From Streptomyces cirratus (GTDB lineage: Bacteria; Actinomycetota; Actinomycetes; Streptomycetales; Streptomycetaceae): 64,000 nt of DNA. Positions 25,500 to 37,130 of this stretch are shown one piece after another (the first letter of the stretch is position 1; each line of letters opens with the position of its first letter). The notes beneath the pieces were generated by a model. It ran no database searches. It was not told where the DNA came from and saw nothing but the letters and a program-made list of their open reading frames with translations. The position numbers were made by a program, and so were the translations under genes. The DNA is taken from positions 1 to 64,000 of the forward strand of contig NZ_BMVP01000014.1 in the NCBI RefSeq assembly GCF_014650775.1. Direction: 5' to 3'.

Positions 25500-26456
25500 T
25501 CAGCGCTGCGCGTCGTAGCCTTCGGTCAGCACCCGAGCGCGCTTCACGTCGTCCGCGATGGCCTCCAGCAGGCCGTCCAGCGACTCGAACTTCGCCATCC
25601 CCCGCACGTAGGCGAGGAAGTCGACGGCCACGTGCATCCCGTACAGGTCGAGCCCGACGCGGTCGATCGCGTACGCCTCCACGGTCCGCTCGGTGGCGTC
25701 GAACTGCACGTTCGTACCGACCGAGATGGCCGCGGGCATCCGCTCGCCGTCCGCCGTCAGCCAGCCCGCGTACACCCCGTCAGCCGGGATCGCGGTGTGC
25801 GGCTGCGTCTCGACGTTGGCCGTCGGGTAGCCGAGCTCTCGGCCGCGCTGCGCCCCGCGCACCACGACGCCTTCGACCCGGTGCGGGCGGCCGAGGACCT
25901 CGGCGACGCCCTCCATGTCGCCTTCGGCGACGAGCCTGCGCGCGAGCGTCGACGAGAACGGCACCCCGCCGCCCGCCTCGCCCCGCACCACCAGGTCCAC
26001 GACCTCGACCTCGTAGTCGTACGTGGCGCCCAGCTCGCGAAGGAAGTCGACGTTCCCGGCGGCCTTGTGGCCGAAGCGGAAGTTCGGGCCTTCGATGACG
26101 GCGCGCGCGTGCAGCTTGTCGACCAGCACCTTCACGATGAAGTCGGCCGGGGACAGCTGCGAGAACTCCGCCGTGAACGGCAGGATCAGCAGCGCGTCGA
26201 CGCCCAGGTCCGCCATCAGCTCGGCCCGGCGCTCGTAGGTGGCCAGGATCGGCGGGTGGCTGCCGGGGCGCACGACCTCGCTCGGGTGCGGGCTGAACGT
26301 CACGACGACCGACGGCACGCCGAGTTCGCGAGCCCGGGCCACGGCCCGTCCGATGATCAGCTGATGGCCGCGGTGCACTCCGTCGTAGGATCCGATGGTG
26401 ACGACGCTGCGTCCCCAGTCATCGGGGATGTCCTCCAAGCCACGCCAGCGCTGCAC
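25500..26456 (-). CDS. ribF: bifunctional riboflavin kinase/FAD synthetase
   Basis: A 318-residue RibF that phosphorylates riboflavin to FMN and adenylates FMN to FAD. The N-terminal nucleotidyltransferase domain shows TIGSYDGVHRGHQ, TFSPHPSEVVRP and EGPNFRFGHKAAG; the C-terminal kinase domain shows GYPTANVE and ISVGTN. GTG 26456 (protein VQRWRGLEDIP...) has GAGGAG eight bases upstream; the longer reading to 26528 lacks support. It ends the translation-factor gene string but is separated from truB by the large protease/NTPase gene. Confidence 0.93.
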   Translation of the reverse strand: MQRWRGLEDIPDDWGRSVVTIGSYDGVHRGHQLIIGRAVARARELGVPSVVVTFSPHPSEVVRPGSHPPILATYERRAELMADLGVDALLILPFTAEFSQLSPADFIVKVLVDKLHARAVIEGPNFRFGHKAAGNVDFLRELGATYDYEVEVVDLVVRGEAGGGVPFSSTLARRLVAEGDMEGVAEVLGRPHRVEGVVVRGAQRGRELGYPTANVETQPHTAIPADGVYAGWLTADGERMPAAISVGTNVQFDATERTVEAYAIDRVGLDLYGMHVAVDFLAYVRGMAKFESLDGLLEAIADDVKRARVLTEGYDAQR

Positions 26457-26577
26457 TGTGACCGCTCCTCGCCCGAACCCGTGGGTAGACCCTGTACTGA
26501 TTGCCGATTGCAGGTCTAAGACTGCCATGCCGCCCGCCGCGGCCCCGCATCGGCGTCGGACTGGGCGCCTTCCCGGC

Positions 26578-29500
26578 TCAGGTGATGTCCGGGGCGCCCC
26601 GGCCCAGCGTCTCGACGGTGCGCCGGGCGCCGGGCCCGAGCAGTGCGGCGGCCTCCGCCGTCGCCTCCCCGAGCCAGCGTGCGGTCACCGCGCCGAACGC
26701 CGGGTCGGTCCGTGACAGCTCCACGGTCCGCTGCTCGAACAGCGCGGGTCCGCCGGGGAGACGGAGCAGCTGCCGGCCGGTTCGTCTGAGCAGGTCCCGG
26801 GTGCGCTGGTGCGGACGGCCGCCGGCCCCGGCCGCGACGGCGCCCAGGAACGCGTCGAGGACCGCCGGATCGCTCTCCTCGCGCAGCAGTACGTCGGCCA
26901 GCTCGCCACGCAGGGGGTACGAGGGCTCCCCGCCGGGCGCGGCCAGCACCGCGGCCAGCGCGGCCCGGACCGACGTCGGCGCGGACCGCAACAGCTCCAT
27001 GACGAGGGGGCGCAGGACGGGGGCGGCCGCCGGGCCCTGCTCCAGGCGCCGGTCCACGAAGGCGGCGGCGTGCGGGGCGTCCGCCGGGCACCGCGCCAGG
27101 TGGTCCCGTACGAGGTCACCGGCTCGCCGGGCCAGTCCCGGAGTGGTGAGCGCGGCCAGGGCGCGCAGCACCTCCCCGTCGGCCCGGGCGCGCAGGGCTG
27201 CGAACACCGCGTCCGGCTCGGGCAGTACCGGCAGGGCGGCCACCAGGGCCTCGGCGGGGAGCCGGGCGCCGCACTCCGGGCTCCGGAAGCAGGCCAGGGC
27301 CTCGGGCAGGTATCGGGCGCGCACCTGGGGGTCGCGGAGCAGCGTGGCGAGGGCGCCGCCGTGCAGGGTGGAGTCGCCGGGGCGCGCGAGCAGCGCCTGG
27401 GCGGCCTGGCGCAGCAGCTCCCGGTCGGCCGGGGTGCGCACGTGCGGGGCGGTGACCGGGCCGTAGGCGGCGGCCGCGACCCGGCGGCCGGGCCGCTCGT
27501 CGTGGGCCCAGCGGTGGACGGCCCGGCACAGGGCGGAGGGCTCGTCTTCGGCGAGTACGGCGAGCAGTTCGTCGGCGCGGGGGTGCGCGGCGGCGACGAG
27601 GGCCTCGGCGAGGTCGTCCACGGCGAGGCCGCGGTGGGTGTGCAGCAGGGCCTGGGCGGCGGTGGCCACGGTCGCGCCGGGACGGCCGCGCAGCCGGCGT
27701 TCGTCACCGAACCAGGCGCAGAGCAGGGGTTGTACGTGGCGGGGGTCGCGGGCCAGGCGGCGGGCCGCGGCTTCGAGGTGGCGGTGGTCCGAGGGCAGCA
27801 GGCGGCGCAGCAGGTCCAGCCGGTCGGGCTCGGGGAGCCGGAGCCGGTTCCAGAACCGGCCGTCGAAGTCGCCGGGGCCGCCGGGGTCGCGGGGGTCGCC
27901 GGGGTCCGGCGTGTCGTGCGCCCGGCCGGACAGGTGCTCGGCGAGGGCGTGCAAAACCGGCAGGTGCGGCGTGGCGTCGGGGGACCGCACCAGGGTCCCG
28001 TGCAGCAGCCGGGCAGCCCACCAGGCCCGGTCGGCCCCCGGCGCCCCCTGGGCCTCCACGAGCCCGGTCAGCACCTTGCGCGCCTGGTCGGGCGGGAGCC
28101 GCCGCAGGGCCTCCAGGACGGGGCCGATGCGGTGGCGGGGCACGGGCGGCCCGGTGGTGGCCGGCCCCCGGTGCACGAGGGAGTCCAGGGCGGTCGGCAC
28201 GTCGAGGTGGCCGGCCTGGAGCCAGTCGGACAGCTCCTCGTGGGCGAAGCGGTAGCCGGGCCCGGCGGGCACCAGCAGCCCCTCGGTCAGCACGGCCGAC
28301 GCCCAGCCGGTGCGCCAGGGGAACAGCTCCTCGAAGGCGGCCCGCTCCAGCCGGCCCTGCCCCGGGCCCAGACACCGCCGGGCCGCCTCGTGCACCCGCC
28401 CGGCGACGCGGGCGGCGAGCCGTCGCACCCCTGGCGCGTGCACCCCGGCGTCCCGGATGCCGGCGGCCGAGGCGGCGATGCGCACCGCCACCCGCAGGGC
28501 GAGGAGGTCCAGGTGGGCGGCGAACACCTCGTCCCGGCCCGGACGGCCCTCGATGACCCCGGCGGCGCGTACGTCGGCCAGCAGGCGCAGGGTCAGCGGG
28601 TGCCGGGCGTCGGCCTCCCGGACGGCGTCGTCCGGGATTCCGAGGCGGCCCCGCAGCGCGGCGGCCTCGGCCGGGGTCAGGTCGCCGACCGGCAGCGCGG
28701 GCGGCAGGCCCGGGGCGGGCCGGGCCGGGCTGTGCAGCACGTCGGGCGGGTAGAGGGTGCCGGCCCGCTCCCAGAACTCGGGCCGGGCGGCGACGATCAG
28801 CCGGGCTCCGGCCCCGCCGAGCCACCGGGCGGTGGCCGCGGTCCACGGCCCGAGATCCTGTGCGAGCCCGGGCGGCATCTCCTCGGGCGCGTCCAGCACC
28901 ACCACCAGCCCCCGCCCGGCGGCAGCGGCCAACAACGCCACCCCCTCCCCGACGGGGTCGGCCCCGGGTCCCACCGCCCCCACCGAGCCAGCCGCAGCCG
29001 CACCAAGCCCCCCGCCCCACACCCCGGCAGCACCGGCCCACCCCGTCCCGGGACCAGCGGCGACCCCGGGCTCGGCTCCCACGCCAAACCCCCCGACCGT
29101 CCGCCCCGCCCCCGGGACACCAGCGCACGCGAAGCCCCCGGCCCCAGCGGGACCCCCTCCCCCGAAAGCCCCCGCGGGGCCGGCCGCATCCGCATCCGCA
29201 TCCGCATCCGCGCCCGCCGACACGATCCGCCCCGCCGCGGCCAGCGCACGCGACACCGCGTCGGCCAGCGAGCCGTCGCCGTCCCTGAGCTCCGCCCCCC
29301 GCAGCCACAGCGTCGGCGCCGGGCGCTCCCCGCGCGCCCGGGCGGCGGCCAGGACGGCGAGCGCGGTGGTGCGGCCGGTGCCGGGGTCGCCGACCACCCC
29401 CAGCACGAGCCGGTCCCCTGCGGTGAAGGCGTCGAGTTCGGCGGCGATCCGGGGGCGCGCGACGGGACCCGGCTCACCCGGTACGAGCCCCCCGCACGGC

Positions 29501-30150
29501 ACCGGCCCGAGCGTCGTCCCGGTGAGTGCCAGCGCGCCCGCGAGGTTCAGTTCCGCCCCGTAGCCCGGCACGGTGGCGGCGTTGCGCTCCAGCACCTCGC
29601 GCAGCGGGCCCCCGCCCTGCGCCCCCGCGGCCGCGCGGAGCGGCACCGCGAAGGTCCCCGCCGTGCCCACGACCGCGAGCACCGCTCCGGTCACGGCGTC
29701 CACTACCGGGGCTCCGCACGCTTCGCCGCCGCCCCGCAGGGCGTCCCGCCCGTCCGTTCCGATGGCCAGCTCCACCACGGCCGGCAGCCCGTGGCACCGC
29801 TCCCCCGACCGGCGCACGACCTCCGCTCCGGCCGCGAGCACCCGCGCCTGGCGCCAGCCCCGCGCGGGCAGCCGTACGTACGTGCCGGGCTCGACCACCT
29901 CGCGCCGGGCCACCGGCAGCGGGCGGACCCCGAGCCCGTCGGTCCGTACGAGGGCCAGCGCGAGCCCCGGCATGGCGGTCACATCGGCTGTCCCGGCGAG
30001 CCAGGTCCGGCCCCCGGGTCCGTGCAGGACCAGCCGGTCCGCTCCGTCGACGGCCTCGTGGCCGGTGATCACCGTCCCGCGGTCGTCGGCGACGAAGCCG
30101 CTGCCCCGCACCCGCCCGGCGAGATCGCAGATCCTGACGAGCTCCGCCAT
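26578..30150 (-). CDS. trypsin-like (His/Cys) domain fused to P-loop NTPase, unknown role
   Basis: A 1190-residue multidomain protein. Residues 1-170 have a trypsin/HtrA-type fold pattern: GSGFVADDRGTVITGHEAV (His31) and GEACGAPVVD, where the serine of GNSGGP is Cys145; the usual catalytic Asp position reads LALALVRT. Next is an NTPase with Walker A GDPGTGRTT (254-262, Arg for Lys) and Walker B VVVLD (416-420). Between these motifs lies a low-complexity Gly/Ala insert (311-400). The remaining 750 residues are helix-rich, with repeated LLR/ALAA patterns like armadillo/HEAT scaffolds. ATG 30150 is chosen on N-terminal similarity; ATGs at 30183 and 30252 are alternatives. The function is not known. 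Confidence 0.75.
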   Translation of the reverse strand: MAELVRICDLAGRVRGSGFVADDRGTVITGHEAVDGADRLVLHGPGGRTWLAGTADVTAMPGLALALVRTDGLGVRPLPVARREVVEPGTYVRLPARGWRQARVLAAGAEVVRRSGERCHGLPAVVELAIGTDGRDALRGGGEACGAPVVDAVTGAVLAVVGTAGTFAVPLRAAAGAQGGGPLREVLERNAATVPGYGAELNLAGALALTGTTLGPVPCGGLVPGEPGPVARPRIAAELDAFTAGDRLVLGVVGDPGTGRTTALAVLAAARARGERPAPTLWLRGAELRDGDGSLADAVSRALAAAGRIVSAGADADADADAAGPAGAFGGGGPAGAGGFACAGVPGAGRTVGGFGVGAEPGVAAGPGTGWAGAAGVWGGGLGAAAAGSVGAVGPGADPVGEGVALLAAAAGRGLVVVLDAPEEMPPGLAQDLGPWTAATARWLGGAGARLIVAARPEFWERAGTLYPPDVLHSPARPAPGLPPALPVGDLTPAEAAALRGRLGIPDDAVREADARHPLTLRLLADVRAAGVIEGRPGRDEVFAAHLDLLALRVAVRIAASAAGIRDAGVHAPGVRRLAARVAGRVHEAARRCLGPGQGRLERAAFEELFPWRTGWASAVLTEGLLVPAGPGYRFAHEELSDWLQAGHLDVPTALDSLVHRGPATTGPPVPRHRIGPVLEALRRLPPDQARKVLTGLVEAQGAPGADRAWWAARLLHGTLVRSPDATPHLPVLHALAEHLSGRAHDTPDPGDPRDPGGPGDFDGRFWNRLRLPEPDRLDLLRRLLPSDHRHLEAAARRLARDPRHVQPLLCAWFGDERRLRGRPGATVATAAQALLHTHRGLAVDDLAEALVAAAHPRADELLAVLAEDEPSALCRAVHRWAHDERPGRRVAAAAYGPVTAPHVRTPADRELLRQAAQALLARPGDSTLHGGALATLLRDPQVRARYLPEALACFRSPECGARLPAEALVAALPVLPEPDAVFAALRARADGEVLRALAALTTPGLARRAGDLVRDHLARCPADAPHAAAFVDRRLEQGPAAAPVLRPLVMELLRSAPTSVRAALAAVLAAPGGEPSYPLRGELADVLLREESDPAVLDAFLGAVAAGAGGRPHQRTRDLLRRTGRQLLRLPGGPALFEQRTVELSRTDPAFGAVTARWLGEATAEAAALLGPGARRTVETLGRGAPDIT
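29176..29214. repeat. hexanucleotide microsatellite inside the NTPase gene
   Basis: Four to five tandem CCGCAT/CGCATC hexamers encode alternating Asp-Ala in the linker between the Walker motifs. As a hexamer it changes length in frame, so copy number may vary between strains. Confidence 0.7.
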
Positions 30151-30322
30151 TGCCGCACCACTCCCCGCCGCTTTCGTGCTCATGACGGTAGGCAGGTGAA
30201 GATCAGCGGCAAAAGCACACGAGGCGAAAGCGCCCCCTTGTGCTCCCTCCATTCACTCCGAGCGCCTGCTCGGACGGGTGAATAGAGGGCCTCGGGTGGA
30301 TAAACACCTACCCGAGGGGGGT

Positions 30323-30366
30323 CGTGGAGCGGTGAGCAGCGGTCCCTGTGCGCTCACCGCTCCACG
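30323..30366 (-). terminator. hairpin after truB
   Basis: A 15-bp perfect stem (CGTGGAGCGGTGAGC and complement, 14-base loop) starts 76 bases past the truB stop and ends about 170 bases before the NTPase gene, suggesting that gene has its own promoter. Confidence 0.75.
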
Positions 30367-30371
30367 TCAAC

Positions 30372-30432
30372 ACCGGCGCCAGCCGGCAACGGGCGCCAGC
30401 TGAAGACCGGCCCCAAGACCGGCGCCAGCCGG
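30372..30432. repeat. 15-bp direct repeats downstream of truB
   Basis: ACCGGCGCCAGCCGG occurs at 30372-30386 and 30418-30432, with partial copies (GGCGCCAGCTGAAGACCGG, GAGACCGGCGTCAGA) between and after. The last partial copy overlaps the truB stop codon. Origin unknown; perhaps slippage at the 3' end of truB. Confidence 0.6.
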
Positions 30433-30441
30433 AGACCGGCG

Positions 30442-31350
30442 TCAGACGAAGACCGCGAGCGACTTCGCCTTCCCGCCCTTGTTCTCGGCCAGTCCGAGCA
30501 GCTGCCCCTGCGGGCCGAACACCGCGACCGTGCGGCCCTCGCCGTACTCGTCCGGCATGTCGATCCGTACGCCGTTGACGAGCAGCGAGGCCCGCCGCGC
30601 GTCCAGGTCCCAGCGCGGGAACGCCGCCGCGGCCGCCTCGCCGATCGGCATGACGCTCAGCTCCTCCTGGAGCTGGTCGAGCGTCCGCGCCCGGTCGAGC
30701 TTGTACGGGCCCACGCGGGTGCGCCGCAGCGCGGTGAGGTGTCCGCCGACGCCGAGGTCGGCCCCCAGGTCACGGGCGAGGGCGCGGATGTACGTACCGC
30801 TGGAGCAGACGACGGAGACGACGAGGTCGACGACCTTGGTGCCGTCCTCGGCCTCCGCGTCGCGCATGTCGTACACCTGGAACGACGAGACGGTCACCGG
30901 CCGGGCCGGGATCTCGAAGTCCTCGCCGTCCCGCGCGCGCTTGTACGAGCGCACGCCCTTGATCTTGATGGCGCTGACCTTCGACGGGACCTGCATGATC
31001 TGGCCGGTCAGCTTGGCGATGCCCTTGTCGACCGCGTCACGGGTCACCGCGGAGGCGTCCGTCGAGGAGGTGATCTCGCCCTCGGCGTCGTCCGTCAGCG
31101 AGTTCTGGCCGAGGCGGATCGTGCCGAGGTACTCCTTCTCCGTCAGCGCGAGGTGGCCGAGGAGCTTGGTGGCCTTCTCGACGCCCAGGACGAGGACGCC
31201 CGTCGCCATCGGGTCCAGCGTGCCGGCGTGGCCGACGCGGCGGGTCTTGGCGATCCCGCGCATCTTGGCGACCACGTCGTGCGAAGTGAAACCGGACGGC
31301 TTGTCGACAACGATCAGGCCGTCCGGAGTCTTCCCTGCATTGGTGCTCAT
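30442..31350 (-). CDS. truB: tRNA pseudouridine(55) synthase
   Basis: A 302-residue TruB, which converts U55 of tRNAs to pseudouridine. The catalytic aspartate is in RRVGHAGTLDPMATGVL; other family blocks are DKPSGFTSHDVV, SAIKIKGVRSYKRAR and CSSGTYIRALARDLG. The C-terminal PUA-like part ends LAVFV. The ATG overlaps the rbfA stop (ATGA), so the two are translationally coupled. Confidence 0.95.
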   Translation of the reverse strand: MSTNAGKTPDGLIVVDKPSGFTSHDVVAKMRGIAKTRRVGHAGTLDPMATGVLVLGVEKATKLLGHLALTEKEYLGTIRLGQNSLTDDAEGEITSSTDASAVTRDAVDKGIAKLTGQIMQVPSKVSAIKIKGVRSYKRARDGEDFEIPARPVTVSSFQVYDMRDAEAEDGTKVVDLVVSVVCSSGTYIRALARDLGADLGVGGHLTALRRTRVGPYKLDRARTLDQLQEELSVMPIGEAAAAAFPRWDLDARRASLLVNGVRIDMPDEYGEGRTVAVFGPQGQLLGLAENKGGKAKSLAVFV

Positions 31351-31796
31351 TCCGCCGCTGCGTCCTCGTCGTCCTCGCCCGGCTTCTTGTACGGGTCGGC
31401 GTCACCGGCGTAGCTGGCGCCGGAGGAGGCCTCGCGCACCTCGGCGTCGGAGGCGCGCACCTTGTCGAGGAGGTCCTCGATGGTCTTGGCGTTCTCCGGG
31501 AGGGCGTCCGCGACGAAGGTCAGGGTGGGCGTGAACTTGGTTCCCGCCGCCCGGCCGACCGCGGAGCGCAGTACGCCCTTGGCGCTCTCCAGGCCCGCTG
31601 CCGCGCTGGCCCGGTCCTCGTCGTCGCCGTAGACCGTGTAGAAGACCGTGGCCTCCCGCAGGTCGCCGGTGACGCGGGTGTCCGTGATGGTCACGTGCGT
31701 ACCCAGGCGCGGGTCCTTGACACCGCGCTGCAGCTTCTCGGCCACCACCTCCCGGATGAGGTCCGCCAGCTTCTTCGCCCGCGCATTGTCGGCCAC
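31347..31796 (-). CDS. rbfA: 30S ribosome-binding factor A
   Basis: A 149-residue RbfA that acts late in 30S maturation at the 16S 5' end. It has the KH-like fold pattern VADNARAKKLADLIREVVAEKLQ ... DPRLGTHVTITDTRVTGDLREATVFYTVYG, and an acidic C-terminal tail (PGEDDEDAAAE). GTG 31796 has AAGGAGAC ten bases upstream. It overlaps truB downstream and follows the DUF503 gene by 34 bases. Confidence 0.94.
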   Translation of the reverse strand: MADNARAKKLADLIREVVAEKLQRGVKDPRLGTHVTITDTRVTGDLREATVFYTVYGDDEDRASAAAGLESAKGVLRSAVGRAAGTKFTPTLTFVADALPENAKTIEDLLDKVRASDAEVREASSGASYAGDADPYKKPGEDDEDAAAE

Positions 31797-31830
31797 TGGT
31801 CCGTCTCCTTCTTTTCTTGCAGACAAGCAA

Positions 31831-32124
31831 TCAGTCTTCATCACCGTGCAGCCGCCGTCTCGCCGACAGCAGCTCCACTTCCGGACGCGCTGCGACCAGC
31901 CGCTCGCAGCGGTCCAGTACGTCCGACACGAACCCCGCGTCCCCACTCACCAGCGCGACCCCGATACGGGCCCTGCGGTGCAGGTCCTGGTCTCCCACTT
32001 CGGCCGCGCTCACGGAGAACTTGCGCTGGAGCTCGGCGACGATGGGCCGGACGACGGAGCGTTTCTCCTTGAGCGAGTGGACGTCGCCGAGGAGCAGATC
32101 GAAGGACAGAGTCCCCACGTACAT
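31831..32124 (-). CDS. DUF503 (YlxP-like) protein
   Basis: A 97-residue member of the DUF503/YlxP family, small proteins always found between infB and rbfA. Family core: MYVGTLSFDLLLGDVHSLKEKRSVVRPIVAELQ and VGDQDLHRRARIGVALVS. The ATG at 32124 gives the standard length, though its ribosome-binding site is weak. The biochemical role is unsettled; a link to ribosome assembly is inferred from the operon. Confidence 0.88.
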   Translation of the reverse strand: MYVGTLSFDLLLGDVHSLKEKRSVVRPIVAELQRKFSVSAAEVGDQDLHRRARIGVALVSGDAGFVSDVLDRCERLVAARPEVELLSARRRLHGDED

Positions 32125-32209
32125 GCAGTTCCGGATATCCCGCCGGTGCGGGTTCGGTGGCCTGCCGGCCAGACGCTCGGCAGGGTCACCAGAACCGTAC
32201 ACGCAACGG

Positions 32210-32276
32210 CCGGGGCCGATCGACGGATATTCCGCCGACCGGCCCCGGTGGTGCCCGTACGGCCAACGGCCGTACG
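32210..32276 (-). terminator. double hairpin after infB
   Basis: Two stems follow the infB stop: CGTACGGCC / GGCCGTACG (9 bp, 3-base loop) at 32256-32276, then CCGGGGCCG / CGGCCCCGG at 32210-32248. With DUF503 starting about 85 bases further on, this is probably a partial terminator within the operon. Confidence 0.6.
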
Positions 32277-32308
32277 AGCCTTACGACACGGTGCGAACCG
32301 CCTCGCGC

Positions 32309-35458
<3,150 letters not shown>

Positions 35459-35471
35459 TTCGCTCCTTTTA

Positions 35472-35491
35472 GGTCCGGGTTACGCCGGACC
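35472..35491 (-). promoter_or_regulatory. hairpin abutting the infB ribosome-binding site
   Basis: GGTCCGG and CCGGACC pair (7 bp, 6-base loop), ending four bases before AAGGAG of infB. Such a stem could be opened or stabilised by ribosomes translating the mini-ORFs just upstream. Regulation is inferred. Confidence 0.45.
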
Positions 35492-35506
35492 GTCGCTACT
35501 TCATGG

Positions 35507-35539
35507 GCGTACTCATCGCGTACTCATCGAGTGCTCATC
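35507..35539 (-). repeat. three 11-bp tandem repeats in the infB leader
   Basis: GCGTACTCATC, GCGTACTCATC and GAGTGCTCATC follow each other without gaps on the plus strand. Read on the minus strand each unit brings an ATGAG, creating overlapping mini-ORFs (Met-Ser-Thr-Arg-stop twice, then Met-Ser-Thr-Pro-Met-Lys-stop). It lies in the 150-base gap between ylxR and infB. Confidence 0.75.
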
Positions 35540-35609
35540 GCAATCTCGACCTACTTCCAACTCGCGAGGTACCTGACCGCACGGGGTATCCGTGCCGTAC
35601 TACTTCTTC

Positions 35610-35897
35610 TTACGGTGTCGCCCCGGCCTCACCGGCCAGGGCTTTGCGCAGTTCCTCCGTGTCGAGCGCCCCTGCGGCCCTGAGGGCCCGGGGGAACGCC
35701 CGGCGGCGGACCGCCTGGTCGAGACAGACCACGGCGGGGTGCAGGTAGGCACCCCGGCCGGGCAGCGTACCGCGTGGATCGGGGACGCATTCGTCCTCGA
35801 TCGCCACGATGCGCAGCAGATCGCTCTTGGCCGCTCGCTCCCGGCACCCCACACAGGTGCGTTCGGGGCATGCGCGGGCTTGCGTCCGGCCAGACAC
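35610..35897 (-). CDS. ylxR: YlxR family (DUF448) RNA-binding protein
   Basis: A 95-residue YlxR-type protein encoded between nusA and infB. The family signature is ERTCVGCRERAAKSDLLRIV, with a downstream GRGAYLHPAVVCLDQAVRRRAF. The fold is known to bind RNA or RNase P components in other bacteria; the role here is inferred. GTG 35897 has GGGAGG about twelve bases upstream. It terminates with TAA, rare in this window. Confidence 0.9.
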   Translation of the reverse strand: MSGRTQARACPERTCVGCRERAAKSDLLRIVAIEDECVPDPRGTLPGRGAYLHPAVVCLDQAVRRRAFPRALRAAGALDTEELRKALAGEAGATP

Positions 35898-36035
35898 GCC
35901 TAAGTCTACCTCCCCGTACCGACCTCACCCCTTCAGGCGAAAAATCGAACGGACGTTGTCGTGATCCATTCGGAAACCTCCGGGCGGGCCCGGAGCGGTT
36001 CCCGCGTGCCGGGGACCCGGGTCCGGGTCCCTGTC

Positions 36036-36061
36036 TACCGGCCGGTGAACACCGGCCGGTA
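36036..36061 (-). terminator. small hairpin downstream of nusA
   Basis: ACCGGCCGGT repeats as an inverted pair around a 4-base loop immediately after the nusA stop. The 168-base gap to ylxR also contains a GGACCCGGGTCC palindrome. As NusA itself controls pausing and termination, these may be attenuator elements. Confidence 0.5.
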
Positions 36062-36066
36062 ATGGT

Positions 36067-37128
36067 TTATTCCCCGCGCCGGTCCGTGTGCTCGCCTTCG
36101 CGGCCGCCGCGGCCCTCACGGTCGGCGTCCCGGCCCGCCTCCCGGTCCGAGGGCTCCTCGGTGTCGGGGCGGATGTCGATGCGCCAGCCGGTGAGGCGCG
36201 CGGCGAGGCGGGCGTTCTGGCCCTCCTTGCCGATCGCGAGCGACAACTGGTAGTCGGGCACGGTCACCCGGGCGGAGCGGGAGTCCCAGTCGACGACGTC
36301 GACCGCACTCACCCGGGCGGGTGACAGGGCGTTCGCGACCATCTCGGCCGGGTCGTCCGACCAGTCCACGATGTCGATCTTCTCGCCGTGCAGCTCCGCC
36401 ATCACGTTGCGCACGCGGCTGCCCATCGGGCCGATGCAGGCGCCCTTCGGGTTCAGGCCCGAGCGGGTGGAGCGGACGGCGATCTTGGTGCGGTGACCGG
36501 CCTCGCGGGCGATCGCCGAGATCTCGACGCTGCCGTCGGCGATCTCCGGGACCTCCAGCGCGAACAGCTTCTTCACGAGGTTCGGGTGGGTGCGCGACAG
36601 CGTCACCGACGGGCCGCGTACACCCTTCGCCACGCGGACGACGTACGCCTTGAGGCGCAGGCCGTGCGTGTACTCCTCGCCCGGGACCTGCTCCTGCACC
36701 GGCAGGATGGCCTCCAGCTTGCCGATGTCCACGAGGACGTTCTTGGGGTCCTTGCCCTGCTGCACCACGCCGGTGATGACGTCACCCTCACGGCCGGCGA
36801 ACTCGCCGAACGTCAGGTCGTCCTCGGCGTCGCGCAGACGCTGGAGGATCACCTGCTTGGCGGTCGTCGCGGCGATCCGGCCGAAGTCCGACGGGGTGTC
36901 GTCGAACTCCTTGGGCTCCTGGCCCTCTTCGAGATCCCTCGGGTCTTCCGTCGCCCACACGACCACGTGACCGTTGCTGCGGTCGAGCACGACGCGGGCA
37001 CGGCGGTAGCTGCCCTCGGTGCGGTGGTACGCGATGAGGAGGGCCGACTCGATCGCCTCGACGAGCAGGTCGAAGGAGATCTCCTTCTCCCGGACCAGAC
37101 CCCGCAGGGCACTCATGTCGATGTCCAC
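36067..37128 (-). CDS. nusA: transcription termination/antitermination factor NusA
   Basis: A 353-residue NusA. The N-terminal RNA-polymerase-binding domain (residues 1-110, MDIDMSALRGLVREKEISFD) is followed by S1 (about 110-180) and two KH domains (RSGLNPKGACIGPMGSRVRNV; VPDYQLSLAIGKEGQNARLAARLTGW, first 20 residues the GxxG-type core). It lacks the C-terminal acidic repeats of E. coli NusA, as usual for actinomycetes, and ends in a charged Arg/Glu/Gly tail. GTG 37128 has GGAGG seven bases upstream and begins two bases after the rimP stop. Confidence 0.95.
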   Translation of the reverse strand: MDIDMSALRGLVREKEISFDLLVEAIESALLIAYHRTEGSYRRARVVLDRSNGHVVVWATEDPRDLEEGQEPKEFDDTPSDFGRIAATTAKQVILQRLRDAEDDLTFGEFAGREGDVITGVVQQGKDPKNVLVDIGKLEAILPVQEQVPGEEYTHGLRLKAYVVRVAKGVRGPSVTLSRTHPNLVKKLFALEVPEIADGSVEISAIAREAGHRTKIAVRSTRSGLNPKGACIGPMGSRVRNVMAELHGEKIDIVDWSDDPAEMVANALSPARVSAVDVVDWDSRSARVTVPDYQLSLAIGKEGQNARLAARLTGWRIDIRPDTEEPSDREAGRDADREGRGGREGEHTDRRGE

Positions 37129-37130
37129 GG

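Noticed and set aside
26809..30285. 1158-codon plus-strand open frame opposite the protease/NTPase gene
   Set aside because: Both strands are open over 3.4 kb, but only the minus strand gives folded-domain motifs (trypsin-like, Walker A and B) and a natural residue mix.
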